Assembly (NCBI GenBank): GCA_019683615.1
Contig: JADGIC010000004.1
Coordinates: 1 to 44,344 of the forward strand
Source of the DNA: Alicyclobacillaceae bacterium
GTDB taxonomy: Bacteria > Bacillota > Bacilli > Alicyclobacillales > Alicyclobacillaceae
DNA: 44,344 nt
Reading direction: 5' to 3'
The notes below the pieces were generated by a model. It was not told the origin of the DNA, did not search any database, and saw only the letters and a list, made by a program, of their open reading frames with translations. The position numbers were made by a program, and so were the translations under genes. Below are positions 1 through 11,976 of the stretch, in pieces; the stretch's first letter is position 1; each line of letters starts with the position of its first letter.

Positions 1-2
1 GG

Positions 3-53
3 GTGAAGTATGTGCTCCGTGAGCTGGCGCGATCGCCACTGACAGTTGCGTAG
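3..53 (+). CDS. Possible 3' end of an upstream gene (partial)
   Basis: The third frame is open from the left edge and ends at TAG (51-53), giving the tail VKYVLRELARSPLTVA. The other two forward frames stop within the first 22 bases. A terminator-like hairpin and a promoter follow, which fits the end of an upstream transcription unit. In Bacillus, dnaE lies a little upstream of accD, but this tail is too short to assign. Confidence 0.35.
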   Translation: MKYVLRELARSPLTVA

Positions 54-98
54 GCACAGCGAACGGTGAGGTCTCCCCTACCGAAGCTTGACACGGAC

Positions 99-130
99 GA
101 CAGGCGGGGGGTTTCTTGCCCCGCTTTGTC
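99..130 (+). terminator. Terminator-like hairpin
   Basis: GACA-G-GCGGGG (99-109) can pair with CCCCGC-TT-TGTC (119-130) around a 9-nt loop that includes GTTTCTT, with a one-base bulge. There is no clear 3' T-run, so it could instead be a processing or leader structure. Confidence 0.35.
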
Positions 131-160
131 CGCGCGTGCTATGATCGGCAGTGGTATGAT
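116..160 (+). promoter_or_regulatory. Probable sigma-A promoter(s) for the small-protein/accDA unit
   Basis: TTGCCC (116-121) lies 18 nt before TATGAT (140-145). A second TATGAT (155-160) is preceded by TGG, making an extended -10. Either could drive the following gene at 200. Confidence 0.45.
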
Positions 161-199
161 ACGCTCAGGTGAATGAGATTCAGTAGGAGCGGAGTTCAG

Positions 200-397
200 A
201 TGTGGACCGTGATCTACATCGCGCAGTCGGCCAAACAGGCGGATCGGATTAAGGACCGGTTGGTTGCAGAAGGCTTTCTGGCCAAGATCAGGCAGATCAG
301 CGTCAGCCGTCAGCAGTATGAGATCCTGGTCCCGGAGAGCGAGTTGGACGAAGTTCAGGAAGTGTTGAACGACATTCTTCACGCGTCTTACGACTGA
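200..397 (+). CDS. Conserved 65-aa protein of unknown function upstream of accD
   Basis: The ATG at 200 is preferred over an upstream ATG at 173 because a purine-rich Shine-Dalgarno (AGGAGCGGAG, about 185-194) sits just before it. The product begins MWTVIYIAQSAKQADRIK, is soluble and has no Cys. Its pattern (a beta strand, a helix with alternating charges, then EILVPESELDEVQEVLNDIL) resembles the small alpha/beta putative-signal-transducing fold (DUF2007-like), in which a protein reads another one's surface; this is a loose similarity only. It ends 9 nt before accD and is probably cotranscribed. Function is not assigned. Confidence 0.7.
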   Translation: MWTVIYIAQSAKQADRIKDRLVAEGFLAKIRQISVSRQQYEILVPESELDEVQEVLNDILHASYD

Positions 398-406
398 GGT
401 GACACG

Positions 407-1297
407 GTGCTCAAGGACCTGTTCCATAAACGGCGCCAGTACGCCACCCTCGGGCTCCCCGAGAGTGCGCGCCAAGAAGGCGCAGCCCAGAAGGATAACA
501 TTCCTAAGGGGATTGTAAATAAGTGTAAGACGTGTGGCGCCATCCTGATGGCGAAAGAGCTGCAGAAACACCTGCACACCTGCCCTCACTGCGGATACCA
601 TTTTCCGCTTGACGCTCCTACCCGCATCGAGTGGACGCTGGACAACGACTGTTTCTTTGAGTACGATGCGGGGCTCACCGCGGTTGATCCGCTGGCGTTT
701 CCTGACTATCCGGCAAAGGTGCGAAAGGCTGTCGAGCAGACCGGGCTCGCCGAAGCGGTGGTCACCGGCGAGGGTACGTTGCAAGGCCACCCCGTGGTGG
801 TCGGCGTCATGGATTCGCGCTTCATTATGGCGAGCATGGGCTCGGCGGTCGGCGAGAAGTTGACGAGGGCGATTGAGCGGGCCGGCCAAAAGCGGTACCC
901 GCTGTTGCTGTTCACCGCTTCCGGCGGGGCGCGGATGCAGGAAGGCATCCTGTCGCTGATGCAGATGGCGAAGACCAGCGCTGCCTTGCAGCGCTTGCAT
1001 GAACAGCGGGTGTTGTATGTGACCATCATCACGCACCCGACGACGGGCGGCGTGAGTGCCAGCTTTGCCAGCCTTGGCGACATCATTCTGGCTGAACCGG
1101 GAGCGCTTTTCGGATTTGCGGGGCCGCGGGTCATTGAGCAGACGATGCGGCAGAAGTTGCCGGATGACTTCCAGACCGCCGAATTCATGCTCAAGCACGG
1201 CATGATCGACAAGGTTGTGCACCGCAAGGAGATGCGGAACACGCTGGCCGCGATTCTGCGAATGCACGGCAGCAGGGGGTGGGGCGGTGGCGACTGA
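407..1297 (+). CDS. accD: Acetyl-CoA carboxylase carboxyltransferase beta subunit
   Basis: With AccA this forms the carboxyltransferase that moves CO2 from carboxybiotin to acetyl-CoA, making malonyl-CoA for fatty acid synthesis in the cytoplasm. The 296-aa length matches the family (about 290). The N-terminal four-cysteine zinc ribbon is present (Cys40, Cys43, Cys59, Cys62), followed by the crotonase-like carboxyltransferase domain with [12 protein letters not shown] and the [14 protein letters not shown] oxyanion-hole region. The start is GTG at 407 after GAGGTGAC. The stop overlaps the start of accA by 11 nt, suggesting translational coupling and balanced subunits. Confidence 0.96.
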   Translation: MLKDLFHKRRQYATLGLPESARQEGAAQKDNIPKGIVNKCKTCGAILMAKELQKHLHTCPHCGYHFPLDAPTRIEWTLDNDCFFEYDAGLTAVDPLAFPDYPAKVRKAVEQTGLAEAVVTGEGTLQGHPVVVGVMDSRFIMASMGSAVGEKLTRAIERAGQKRYPLLLFTASGGARMQEGILSLMQMAKTSAALQRLHEQRVLYVTIITHPTTGGVSASFASLGDIILAEPGALFGFAGPRVIEQTMRQKLPDDFQTAEFMLKHGMIDKVVHRKEMRNTLAAILRMHGSRGWGGGD

Positions 1298-2243
1298 GTT
1301 GGAGTTTGAGAAGCCGATTGCGGAACTCAAGGCAAAGATTGAGGAGTTGCGCGCGTTCACCCAACAAAGCGGCATCGACCTGTCGCACGAGGTCGTGAAG
1401 CTTGAGCAGCGGCTTGAGGAACTCACGGAGACGATTTATGCCGGGTTGACGCCTTGGCAGCGCGTGCAGATCGCCCGCCACCCGCAACGGCCGACGGCGC
1501 TGGACTACATTCACGGAATCTGCAGCGAGTTCATCGAGTTACACGGCGACCGCAACTTCCGCGACGATCCTTCAGTGGTTGGCGGCATCGGCTTGGTTGA
1601 CGGCCGTCCGGTCACTTTTATCGGCCATCAGAAGGGCCGGGACACCAAGGAAAACATCTACCGCAACTTCGGGATGGCCCACCCGGAAGGGTATCGGAAG
1701 GCGCTGCGCCTGATGAAACAGGCGGAGAAGTTCGGGCGGCCGGTCGTTTGCTTCATTGACACGAAGGGTGCGTACCCGGGTGCGTCCGCGGAGGAACGGG
1801 GCATTTCTGAAGCCATCGCCGTCAATCTGCGCGAGATGGCGGGGCTGCGTGTGCCGACCGTCAGCGTCGTCACCGGGGAAGGCGGCAGCGGCGGCGCGCT
1901 CGGCCTGGGCGTGACAGACCGGATTTACATGATGGAGTACGCCTGGTATTCGGTGATTGCGCCCGAATCGGCCGCGTCGATTCTCTGGAAGGACAGCGCG
2001 CTGGGGGCGAAAGCGGCCGAGTTGATGCGCATCACCGCCCAGGATCTGAAGGCATTGGGGATTATCGACGGGGTCATCCCGGAGCCCAAGGGAGGCGCGC
2101 ACAAGAATCCCGCAGAGGCAGTGGCGGCCGTCAAGCAGGCGGTTGTCGGGGCCCTGGAAGAACTTGCGGGGACGCCAGTTGCTGAACTCCTGCAGAGGCG
2201 GTACGATAAATACCGAGTGATGGGTGTCTATGCGGAACCATAA
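1287..2243 (+). CDS. accA: Acetyl-CoA carboxylase carboxyltransferase alpha subunit
   Basis: Partner of AccD in malonyl-CoA formation. The frame is open from further upstream, but the family N-terminus ([18 protein letters not shown]) begins right after a GTG at 1287 preceded by a G-rich Shine-Dalgarno inside accD, giving 318 aa, the usual length. The helical N-terminal arm is followed by the carboxyltransferase core, with [35 protein letters not shown] and [18 protein letters not shown], all typical AccA motifs. A strong hairpin begins directly after the stop, probably ending or attenuating the acc transcript before pfkA. Confidence 0.96.
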   Translation: MATELEFEKPIAELKAKIEELRAFTQQSGIDLSHEVVKLEQRLEELTETIYAGLTPWQRVQIARHPQRPTALDYIHGICSEFIELHGDRNFRDDPSVVGGIGLVDGRPVTFIGHQKGRDTKENIYRNFGMAHPEGYRKALRLMKQAEKFGRPVVCFIDTKGAYPGASAEERGISEAIAVNLREMAGLRVPTVSVVTGEGGSGGALGLGVTDRIYMMEYAWYSVIAPESAASILWKDSALGAKAAELMRITAQDLKALGIIDGVIPEPKGGAHKNPAEAVAAVKQAVVGALEELAGTPVAELLQRRYDKYRVMGVYAEP

Positions 2244-3299
<1,056 letters not shown>

Positions 3300-3404
3300 A
3301 GCCGGCCGATTCAGCAGGAGCAAGGCGAGCGGCTGGCTTACGGTGGTCCGGTGCGGGGATGGCACCGGCGCGGCGGCGTGAAATCCAACCATTCGAGGTG
3401 TCTC

Positions 3405-5159
3405 ATGAGGAGAACGAAGATTGTCTGCACCATCGGTCCGGCCAGCGAGTCTCCGGATGTGCTCGAGGCGTTGATTCGGGCTGGCATGGACGTCGCCAGG
3501 TTGAACTTTTCGCACGGGACGCACGAGGAGCATGCGATCCGGATCCGCAACATCCGCCAGGCGGCCGACAAAGTCGGCAAACCCGTGGGCATCATGCTGG
3601 ACATCAAAGGCCCGAAAATCCGCACCGGCCAAGTCGAGAACGGCCAGGTTGAACTGCGCGACGGTGCCCTGATCACATTGACAGTCGACGAGGTGCCCGT
3701 CGGCAACGCACAGCGGGTGTCGATTTCGTATGAAGGACTGGTCGAAGATGTGTACCCCGGCGCGCCGATCCGCATTGACGACGGCCTCATCGGCCTCGTC
3801 GTCGAGGAGGTGCGCGGCCGGGACATCGTGTGCCGGGTCACCAACGGGGGGATCTTGCGGGATCGCAAAGGCATTAACGTTCCCGGCGTGACCTTGCGGA
3901 TCCCGGGCGTGACCGAGAAAGACGTTGCGGACATTCGCTTCGGGATCGAGCAGGGCGTCGATTTCATCGCGGCGTCGTTTGTGCGCAAGGCGGCCGACGT
4001 GTTGGAAGTGCGGCGTTTGCTCGAGGAACGGCAGTACGAAGCGGATATTATCGCCAAGATTGAAACGCAGGAAGGCTTGCAACGGCTCGAAGAGATCATC
4101 GAGGTGTCGGACGGATTGATGGTGGCGCGCGGCGACCTCGGCGTGGAGATCCCGACGGAAGAGGTGCCGCTGGCCCAGAAGCGGATGATCGCCTTGTGCA
4201 ACCGCGCCGGCAAGCCGGTCATCACTGCGACGCAGATGCTTGATTCCATGCAGCGCAACCCGCGGCCCACGCGGGCCGAGGCCAGCGACGTCGCGAACGC
4301 CATCTTCGACGGCTCGGATGCGGTCATGCTCAGCGGCGAGACGGCCGCCGGACGGTATCCGCTGGAGGCGGTCCGGACGATGGCGCGAATTGCGGAGCGC
4401 GCGGAGAAGGCGTTGCTGGAACGCGAGGTCGCCGATCGCCGAAGCACTCACACGGAGCGTACGGTGACCGACGTGATTGGCCATGCGGTCCAGACCATGG
4501 CAGCCGAACTGGGCGTGGCCGGCATCGTGGCGGCGACCACGTCGGGTCACACCGCGCGCATGATTTCCAAACACCGCCCAGGCCCGTGTATCGCCGCGGC
4601 CACGCCGAGGGTGGACGTGGCGCGGCGGTTGAGCGTGTGCTGGGGAGTCTACCCGGTCGTGGTGCCGGAGGTGCACACCACGGATGAGGTGTTGGAAACC
4701 GCCGTGGATGGTGCGTTGGACGCCGGGCTGGTCAAACACGGCGACATGGTGTTGGTCATCGCCGGCGTGCCGGTTGGCCAGCGCGGGACGACAAACCTCA
4801 TCAAGGTGCACACCATCGGCGACGTCTTGGCGCAAGGTCTGGGCATTGGCCAGTGGGCGGTCAGCGGGCGCGCGGTGGTGTCCACCGATGTCGCGGACAT
4901 CCTGCAGCGGGCGGTGGAGGGCACGGTGCTGGTCACGCGCGCCACGGACCGGGAGATGGTGCCTGCCATTGAGCGGGTCGCGGCATTGATTGTCGAGGAG
5001 GGCGGCCTGACTTCACACGCTGCAGTGGTTGGCTTGTCCTTGGGGAAACCGGTGATCGTCGGCGTCGAGGGAGCGCTGGCGAAGATTGAAAACGGCATGG
5101 TGATCACGGTCGATCCGCAGCGCGGTCTGGTGTACCGCGGCCGGGCGCAGGTTCTCTGA
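3405..5159 (+). CDS. pyk: Pyruvate kinase with C-terminal PEP-utilizer-like domain
   Basis: Converts PEP and ADP to pyruvate and ATP. ATG 3405 gives MRRTKIVCTIGPASES, the family N-terminus, and 584 aa. The TIM-barrel core shows LNFSHGTHEEH, LDIKGPKIRTG, AKIETQEGL, MVARGDLGVEIP and the signature ITATQMLDSM. After the allosteric domain comes an extra C-terminal domain with GGLTSHAAVVGLSLGKP (from about residue 533), the PEP-utilizing-enzyme mobile domain found in Bacillus and Geobacillus pyruvate kinases. It retains the His that is phosphorylated in true PEP-utilizing enzymes. Cotranscription with pfkA is likely. Confidence 0.97.
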   Translation: MRRTKIVCTIGPASESPDVLEALIRAGMDVARLNFSHGTHEEHAIRIRNIRQAADKVGKPVGIMLDIKGPKIRTGQVENGQVELRDGALITLTVDEVPVGNAQRVSISYEGLVEDVYPGAPIRIDDGLIGLVVEEVRGRDIVCRVTNGGILRDRKGINVPGVTLRIPGVTEKDVADIRFGIEQGVDFIAASFVRKAADVLEVRRLLEERQYEADIIAKIETQEGLQRLEEIIEVSDGLMVARGDLGVEIPTEEVPLAQKRMIALCNRAGKPVITATQMLDSMQRNPRPTRAEASDVANAIFDGSDAVMLSGETAAGRYPLEAVRTMARIAERAEKALLEREVADRRSTHTERTVTDVIGHAVQTMAAELGVAGIVAATTSGHTARMISKHRPGPCIAAATPRVDVARRLSVCWGVYPVVVPEVHTTDEVLETAVDGALDAGLVKHGDMVLVIAGVPVGQRGTTNLIKVHTIGDVLAQGLGIGQWAVSGRAVVSTDVADILQRAVEGTVLVTRATDREMVPAIERVAALIVEEGGLTSHAAVVGLSLGKPVIVGVEGALAKIENGMVITVDPQRGLVYRGRAQVL

Positions 5160-5200
5160 CCCCGGGACAGGCGCAGTGACGGTGCACTCCTTGTTTCATA

Positions 5201-5242
5201 CAGTGGGGGTGTGAGGCATCTTCTCTCGCATCATCCCCGCTG
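5201..5242 (+). other. Hairpin between pyk and the small membrane protein gene
   Basis: CAGTGGGG (5201-5208) pairs with CCCCGCTG (5235-5242), with some further pairing inside. It ends 3 nt before the AAGGAGG Shine-Dalgarno of the next gene, so it could be a weak terminator for pyk or modulate translation. Confidence 0.35.
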
Positions 5243-5260
5243 TGCAAGGAGGTACAGTTG

Positions 5261-6779
<1,519 letters not shown>

Positions 6780-6787
6780 ACGGTTTC

Positions 6788-6816
6788 TTCGCAGAGGGGT
6801 TTCATTGTGATATGAT
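6788..6816 (+). promoter_or_regulatory. Sigma-A-like promoter for icd
   Basis: TTCGCA (6788-6793) is 17 nt from TATGAT (6811-6816), 45 nt before the icd start. This suggests icd-mdh can be transcribed independently of trpS. Confidence 0.55.
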
Positions 6817-6860
6817 GAGGTGTGGCAAGCAAGCAAGTATACATAAGGGAGGCCCTCAGC

Positions 6861-8156
6861 ATGCCGCAGTTCCAGAAATTCCAACCTCCTCGAGAAGGGC
6901 AGCCAATCACGCTGCGAGACGGGCACCTCATCGTACCTGATAACCCCATCATTCCCTTCATCGAAGGGGATGGAACGGGCCCCGACATCTGGGCGGCGTC
7001 CCGGCGCGTGTTCGATGCTGCCGTCCAGAAGTCGTACGGGGGTCGCCGCCGGATCGCCTGGTACGAGGTGTACGCCGGTGAAAAGGCTTACAACCTGTTT
7101 CAGGAGTGGTTGCCGGAGGACACCTTGACAGCAATGTCGGAGTACATCGTCAGCATCAAGGGTCCGCTGACGACGCCGGTTGGCGGCGGCATTCGCTCCC
7201 TGAACGTCGCATTGCGCCAGCAGCTCGACCTGTACGTGTGCCAGCGGCCAGTTCGGTACTTCCGCGGCGTGCCGTCCCCGGTCAAACACCCCGAACTGGT
7301 TGATATGGTCATATTCCGCGAGAACTCGGAGGACATTTACGCGGGCATCGAATGGGCCGAGGGCACTCCCGAGGTCAAAAAGGTGATCGACTTTCTGCAG
7401 AAGGAAATGGGTGTCAAGAAGATTCGCTTCCCGGAGACGTCCGGCATCGGCATCAAACCGGTTTCCCGGGAGGGTACCGAACGGTTGGTCCGGGCGGCGA
7501 TTGAATACGCCCTTCGGCACAAGCGCCGAAATGTGACGTTGGTCCACAAAGGGAACATCATGAAGTTCACGGAAGGCGCGTTCAAGAACTGGGGATACGA
7601 AGTGGCGGAACGCGAGTATTCCGACCGCGTCTTCACCTGGGCCCAGTACGACCGCATCAAGGCGACGGACGGCGAGCAGGCGGCGAACGCCGCGCAGCAG
7701 CGCGCGTTGGAAGAAGGCAAGATCATCGTCAAGGACGTCATCGCCGACGCTTTTCTCCAGCAAATCCTGACGCGTCCGAGCGAATACGACGTGATTGCGA
7801 CGCTGAATTTGAACGGAGACTACATCTCCGACGCGCTGGCCGCGCAGGTTGGCGGCATCGGCATCGCTCCCGGCGCCAACATCAACTACGTGACCGGGCA
7901 TGCGGTTTTCGAGGCAACCCACGGCACGGCTCCGAAGTACGCCGGGTTGGACAAGGTCAATCCGGGTTCGGTCATTCTGTCTGGCGTGATGATGTTGGAG
8001 TATATGGGCTGGCAAGAAGCGGCAGACTCCATCACGAACGCGCTCGAGAAGACCATTGAGCAAAAGGTTGTGACCTACGACTTCGCCCGCCTTATGGAAG
8101 GGGCAAAGGAAGTCAAGACCTCTGAGTTCGCGGATGCCATCATCGCCAACCTGTGA
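6861..8156 (+). CDS. icd: NADP-dependent isocitrate dehydrogenase
   Basis: Oxidatively decarboxylates isocitrate to 2-oxoglutarate in the TCA cycle. ATG 6861 follows AAGGGAGG and gives 431 aa; an upstream GTG at 6822 has no good ribosome site. Key segments are the GDGTGPDIW start of the fold, the phosphorylation/substrate loop [27 protein letters not shown], the metal-site acidic residues in [18 protein letters not shown], and [21 protein letters not shown], whose Lys-Tyr pair marks NADP preference. It is followed after 58 nt by mdh, as in the Bacillus citZ-icd-mdh cluster, though citZ is absent here. Confidence 0.96.
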   Translation: MPQFQKFQPPREGQPITLRDGHLIVPDNPIIPFIEGDGTGPDIWAASRRVFDAAVQKSYGGRRRIAWYEVYAGEKAYNLFQEWLPEDTLTAMSEYIVSIKGPLTTPVGGGIRSLNVALRQQLDLYVCQRPVRYFRGVPSPVKHPELVDMVIFRENSEDIYAGIEWAEGTPEVKKVIDFLQKEMGVKKIRFPETSGIGIKPVSREGTERLVRAAIEYALRHKRRNVTLVHKGNIMKFTEGAFKNWGYEVAEREYSDRVFTWAQYDRIKATDGEQAANAAQQRALEEGKIIVKDVIADAFLQQILTRPSEYDVIATLNLNGDYISDALAAQVGGIGIAPGANINYVTGHAVFEATHGTAPKYAGLDKVNPGSVILSGVMMLEYMGWQEAADSITNALEKTIEQKVVTYDFARLMEGAKEVKTSEFADAIIANL

Positions 8157-8214
8157 TCCTGCCGCTTTGCCGGCCCGGGACCCCGAGGGAACAAATCAGG
8201 AGGAGAGACCCGCT

Positions 8215-9156
8215 ATGCTCAAGCGCAAGAAGATATCCGTCATCGGCGCCGGTTTCACGGGCGCGACAACGGCGTTCATGCTTGCCCTTCAGGAACTGGG
8301 AGACGTCGTGCTGCTGGACATTCCCCAACTTGAGAACCCCACGAAGGGCAAGGCGCTCGATATGGCTGAGGCGATGCCCGTCGTCGGCAAAGACGTTGAC
8401 CTGTACGGCACGGCCAGCTATGAGGACACGGCGAACTCCGACTTGGTCATCATCACGGCTGGCATGGCCCGCAAACCTGGCATGAGCCGGGACGACCTCG
8501 TCAATACGAACGCCGGGATTGTACGGTCGGTCACGGAACAGGTTGCCAAGTTTTCGCCACAGGCGGTCATTATCGTCTTGAGCAACCCGGTGGACGCGAT
8601 GACGTACGTGGCCTACAAGACGTCAGGTTTCCCGAAGAACCGCGTCATCGGCCAAGCCGGCGTCCTGGATACGGCCCGTTTCCGGGCGTTTGTCGCGCAA
8701 GAGCTGTGCGTGTCGGTCGAGGACGTGCACGGCTTCGTTCTGGGAGTGCACGGAGACGACATGGTCCCGCTGGTCCGCTACTCGAACGTGGGGGGGATCC
8801 CGCTCGAGAAGCTGCTGCCGCGCGAGCGGATTGACGCCATCGTCGAGCGGACGCGGAAAGGCGGCGGCGAGATCGTCAACTTGCTGGGGAACGGCAGCGC
8901 CTACTACGCGCCGGCCGCATCGTTGGCCCAGATGGCCGAGGCCATCCTCAAGGACAAGCGGCGGCTGTTGCCCGCCATCGCTTACCTGCAGGGTGAATAC
9001 GGGTATCACGACCTGTTCCTGGGCGTGCCGACGATTCTCGGCGGGAACGGGATTGAAAAGATTTTTGAGTTGGAATTGACGCCGGAGGAAAAGGCGGAAC
9101 TCGACAAGTCCGCCCAGTCGGTGCGCAACGTGATCCAAGTAGTCACCGGTCGTTGA
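8215..9156 (+). CDS. mdh: Malate dehydrogenase (LDH-like type)
   Basis: Interconverts malate and oxaloacetate with NAD. ATG 8215 after CAGGAGGAGAG gives 313 aa and begins [20 protein letters not shown], with the Rossmann glycine motif. [12 protein letters not shown] carries the mobile-loop arginines that select oxaloacetate, [18 protein letters not shown] is typical, and the catalytic His lies in [11 protein letters not shown]. The Arg in the loop distinguishes malate from lactate dehydrogenase. A strong inverted repeat follows the stop, so this is probably the end of the icd-mdh unit. Confidence 0.96.
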   Translation: MLKRKKISVIGAGFTGATTAFMLALQELGDVVLLDIPQLENPTKGKALDMAEAMPVVGKDVDLYGTASYEDTANSDLVIITAGMARKPGMSRDDLVNTNAGIVRSVTEQVAKFSPQAVIIVLSNPVDAMTYVAYKTSGFPKNRVIGQAGVLDTARFRAFVAQELCVSVEDVHGFVLGVHGDDMVPLVRYSNVGGIPLEKLLPRERIDAIVERTRKGGGEIVNLLGNGSAYYAPAASLAQMAEAILKDKRRLLPAIAYLQGEYGYHDLFLGVPTILGGNGIEKIFELELTPEEKAELDKSAQSVRNVIQVVTGR

Positions 9157-9164
9157 GCGGGCGA

Positions 9165-9204
9165 GCCGCACCTGCCGGGTTCCCCGATTCCGTCCGGGTG
9201 CGGC
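9165..9204 (+). terminator. Terminator-like hairpin after mdh
   Basis: GCCGCACC (9165-9172) pairs perfectly with GGTGCGGC (9197-9204). The 24-nt loop is GC-rich and can fold further. The tail has no T-run. It separates mdh from polA. Confidence 0.4.
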
Positions 9205-9262
9205 GTTCGGTCCGTCGGGATGGGGCGGCTGCACGGCTGACGACACAGATGCGGGGTGCTTT

Positions 9263-11953
9263 ATGGCCGACCGGCAGACGAAATTGATGCTGATTGACGG
9301 CAACAGCATCACGTACCGGGCGTTTTTCGCGCTGCCTCCGTTGACCAATGCGGAGGGCCAATACACGAACGCCGTGTTCGGTTTCACGCAGATGTTGCTG
9401 AAATTGCTGGAGGATGAACGTCCCACGCATGTGGCGGTGGCGTTCGACGCCGGCAAGACGACCTTCCGGCACTCCGTCTACGCGCCCTACAAAGGCACCC
9501 GGCAGCAGACGCCGGAGGAGTTGTCCGAGCAGTTCCCGCTGGTCCGGGAACTGCTGCGGGCGTTTGGCATCCCGGCGCTGGAGTTGGCAGACTATGAGGC
9601 GGATGACATCATCGGCACCGTTTCCCGCCTGGCGGAAGCGGCCGGCGTGCCGACCCTGATTGTTTCCGGGGACCGCGACCTGCTGCAGCTGGTTTCGGAT
9701 TGTGTGCACGCGGCGCTGACCCGTCGCGGCATCACCGAGGTAGACCGGTACGACCCGGCCGCTGTTCAGGCCAAGTACGGCATCCAGCCTGCGCAGATCG
9801 TGGACCTCAAAGGCCTGATGGGCGATCCGTCCGACAACATTCCCGGCGTGCCTGGCGTGGGAGAAAAGACTGCCCTGAAGCTGCTGCAGTCGTATTCCAC
9901 GGTGGAGGACGTGTTGGCGCACATCGCCGAGCTGCCCGGGAAAAAGCTGCGCGAACAGTTGGCAGCGCACCGCGAAGATGCCCTGCTGTCCAAACGGCTG
10001 GCCACCATTTGCCGGGATGTTCCCCTGCAGGTGACGCTTGATGACCTGGTCTACAACGGGTCGAATCCGGAGGCTGTGCGAAAGGTCTTTCTGCGCCTCG
10101 GCTTCCGCTCGCTGCTCGCCAAAATTGCGGAGGTCGACAAAATTTCCGGGGAAATCGACAGCCGCGGGGAATTCGACAGCCGTTCCCGACAGAGCCGCGA
10201 ACCGGAGGCCGCCAGTCATTGGTGGCAACGCGCCGAGGTGACCGAAATCCGTTCCCGCTCTGAGTTGGCCGCGCTGTGGGACGCGCTGGATGATAACATC
10301 GGCGTGATTCCGGACTATGACAGCCCGGACTACCAGACGGCGGCACTGCGGGGGATTGCCGTGGGCACCCGGTCGCAGGCATTTTACGTGTCCCTCGATC
10401 ACGAGATCCAGGTGGCTGACCTGCGGGAGTTGTGGGACAGCGAGTTCGACAAGGTCGTGTTTGACCTCAAGGCACTGATTGTGCTGCTGTACGGACGCGG
10501 TGAGACACTGCGCGCGGACCACGGCTGGTTTGATGTGATGATAGCCAGTTACCTGCTGAATCCGTCGGAAGGCGAACTGACGCTGGCGGACATCGTGGAG
10601 CGGGAGTTTCATGCGCCGGTCGAGGTGCCTGACAGGGGTCATGCAGGCCGCGCCCATGCGCTGGCTCGCCTGGCCATGGCGCTGCCGGAGCTGCACAAGC
10701 GTCTGCGGACGGCGCTGTCCGCCCAGGAACTGGACGACCTGTACGACACCGTCGAGCTGCCGCTGACATTCGTCCTGGCCAAGATGGAGGTCCTTGGTTT
10801 TTACGTCAACGCCGACCGGCTGAAAGCGTTCGGCGCCGAGTTGACCGCGAAGCTCGATGCGTTAACGCGATCCATCTACGAGCTGGCTGGCGTCGAGTTC
10901 AACATCAATTCTCCCAAGCAATTGGGTGAGGTTCTGTTCGACAAACTTGGCCTGCCCGCGCAGAAGAAGACGAAAACCGGGTATTCTACCAGCGCGGACG
11001 TTTTGGAACGGTTGGCTCCGTACCACGAAATCGTCGCCAAGATCCTTGAGTACCGGCAGATTGGAAAGTTGCTGTCCACGTATGTCGAGGGCCTGTTGAA
11101 AGTGATCCGGCCGGAGACCGGCCGGGTGCACACCTGTTTCCATCAGGCGCTGACCGCCACCGGCCGGCTGTCCAGCAGCGAGCCGAACCTGCAGAACATT
11201 CCTGTCCGCGTGGAGGAAGGCCGGCGACTGCGGCAAGCGTTCGAGGCGACGTACCCTGACTGGGTCATCCTGTCGGCCGACTACTCGCAGATCGAGTTGC
11301 GGATCCTCGCCCACCTGTCCGGCGACGAGGCGCTGATTGAGGCTTTCCGGCAAGGCTTGGACATCCACACGCGGACGGCCGCCGACGTGTTCGAGGTGCC
11401 TTTGGATCAGGTGACGCCGCTGATGAGGCGGCATGCGAAGGCGGTCAACTTCGGCATTGTGTACGGCATCAGTGATTACGGGCTCGCCCAAAGCCTGAAC
11501 ATTCCGCGGGCGCAGGCCGCGAAGTTCATTCAGGATTACTTCGCGAAGTTTCCCGGCGTTGAGCGGTACATGAGGGAGATTGTGGAGACCGCCCGGCGGC
11601 AGGGGTATGTGACGACGCTGCTTAACCGCCGACGTTACCTGAAGGACATCCACAGCAAGAACTACAATCTGCGCAGTTTTGCGGAACGAACGGCCATGAA
11701 CACGCCTATCCAGGGAACGGCGGCTGACATCATCAAGCTGGCGATGGTGCGCATTGACCGGGCTTTGCGGGAGGCGAACTTGAAAGCGCGGATGTTGTTG
11801 CAGGTGCACGATGAGCTGATCTTCGAGTGCCCGGCTGCGGAAGTGCCGGCCTTGTCGTCGCTTGTGGAGGAGAACATGGAAAACGCGTTAACGCTGAATG
11901 TGCCGCTTAAGGTTGACATTCACACGGGGCGCACGTGGTATGACGCGAAGTGA
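9263..11953 (+). CDS. polA: DNA polymerase I
   Basis: Gap-filling and repair polymerase that also removes RNA primers. The 896-aa protein starts at ATG 9263 with the 5'-3' exonuclease domain (LMLIDGNSITYRAFFALP, YEADDIIGT, SGDRDLLQLV, GLMGDPSDNIPGVPGVGEKTA). The middle 3'-5' exonuclease-like domain (about residues 310-480) lacks the DxE and later acidic metal ligands: where they should start it reads IPDYDSPDYQTAALRG. Proofreading is therefore probably lost, as in Geobacillus Pol I. The polymerase domain is intact: motif A DYSQIELR (about 673-680), motif B RRHAKAVNFGIVYG (about 721-734) and motif C VHDE (about 847-850). The ribosome site is weak (GGGGTG). Confidence 0.97.
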   Translation: MADRQTKLMLIDGNSITYRAFFALPPLTNAEGQYTNAVFGFTQMLLKLLEDERPTHVAVAFDAGKTTFRHSVYAPYKGTRQQTPEELSEQFPLVRELLRAFGIPALELADYEADDIIGTVSRLAEAAGVPTLIVSGDRDLLQLVSDCVHAALTRRGITEVDRYDPAAVQAKYGIQPAQIVDLKGLMGDPSDNIPGVPGVGEKTALKLLQSYSTVEDVLAHIAELPGKKLREQLAAHREDALLSKRLATICRDVPLQVTLDDLVYNGSNPEAVRKVFLRLGFRSLLAKIAEVDKISGEIDSRGEFDSRSRQSREPEAASHWWQRAEVTEIRSRSELAALWDALDDNIGVIPDYDSPDYQTAALRGIAVGTRSQAFYVSLDHEIQVADLRELWDSEFDKVVFDLKALIVLLYGRGETLRADHGWFDVMIASYLLNPSEGELTLADIVEREFHAPVEVPDRGHAGRAHALARLAMALPELHKRLRTALSAQELDDLYDTVELPLTFVLAKMEVLGFYVNADRLKAFGAELTAKLDALTRSIYELAGVEFNINSPKQLGEVLFDKLGLPAQKKTKTGYSTSADVLERLAPYHEIVAKILEYRQIGKLLSTYVEGLLKVIRPETGRVHTCFHQALTATGRLSSSEPNLQNIPVRVEEGRRLRQAFEATYPDWVILSADYSQIELRILAHLSGDEALIEAFRQGLDIHTRTAADVFEVPLDQVTPLMRRHAKAVNFGIVYGISDYGLAQSLNIPRAQAAKFIQDYFAKFPGVERYMREIVETARRQGYVTTLLNRRRYLKDIHSKNYNLRSFAERTAMNTPIQGTAADIIKLAMVRIDRALREANLKARMLLQVHDELIFECPAAEVPALSSLVEENMENALTLNVPLKVDIHTGRTWYDAK

Positions 11954-11976
11954 CTCTACAAAGCGGGGTGTGACGG

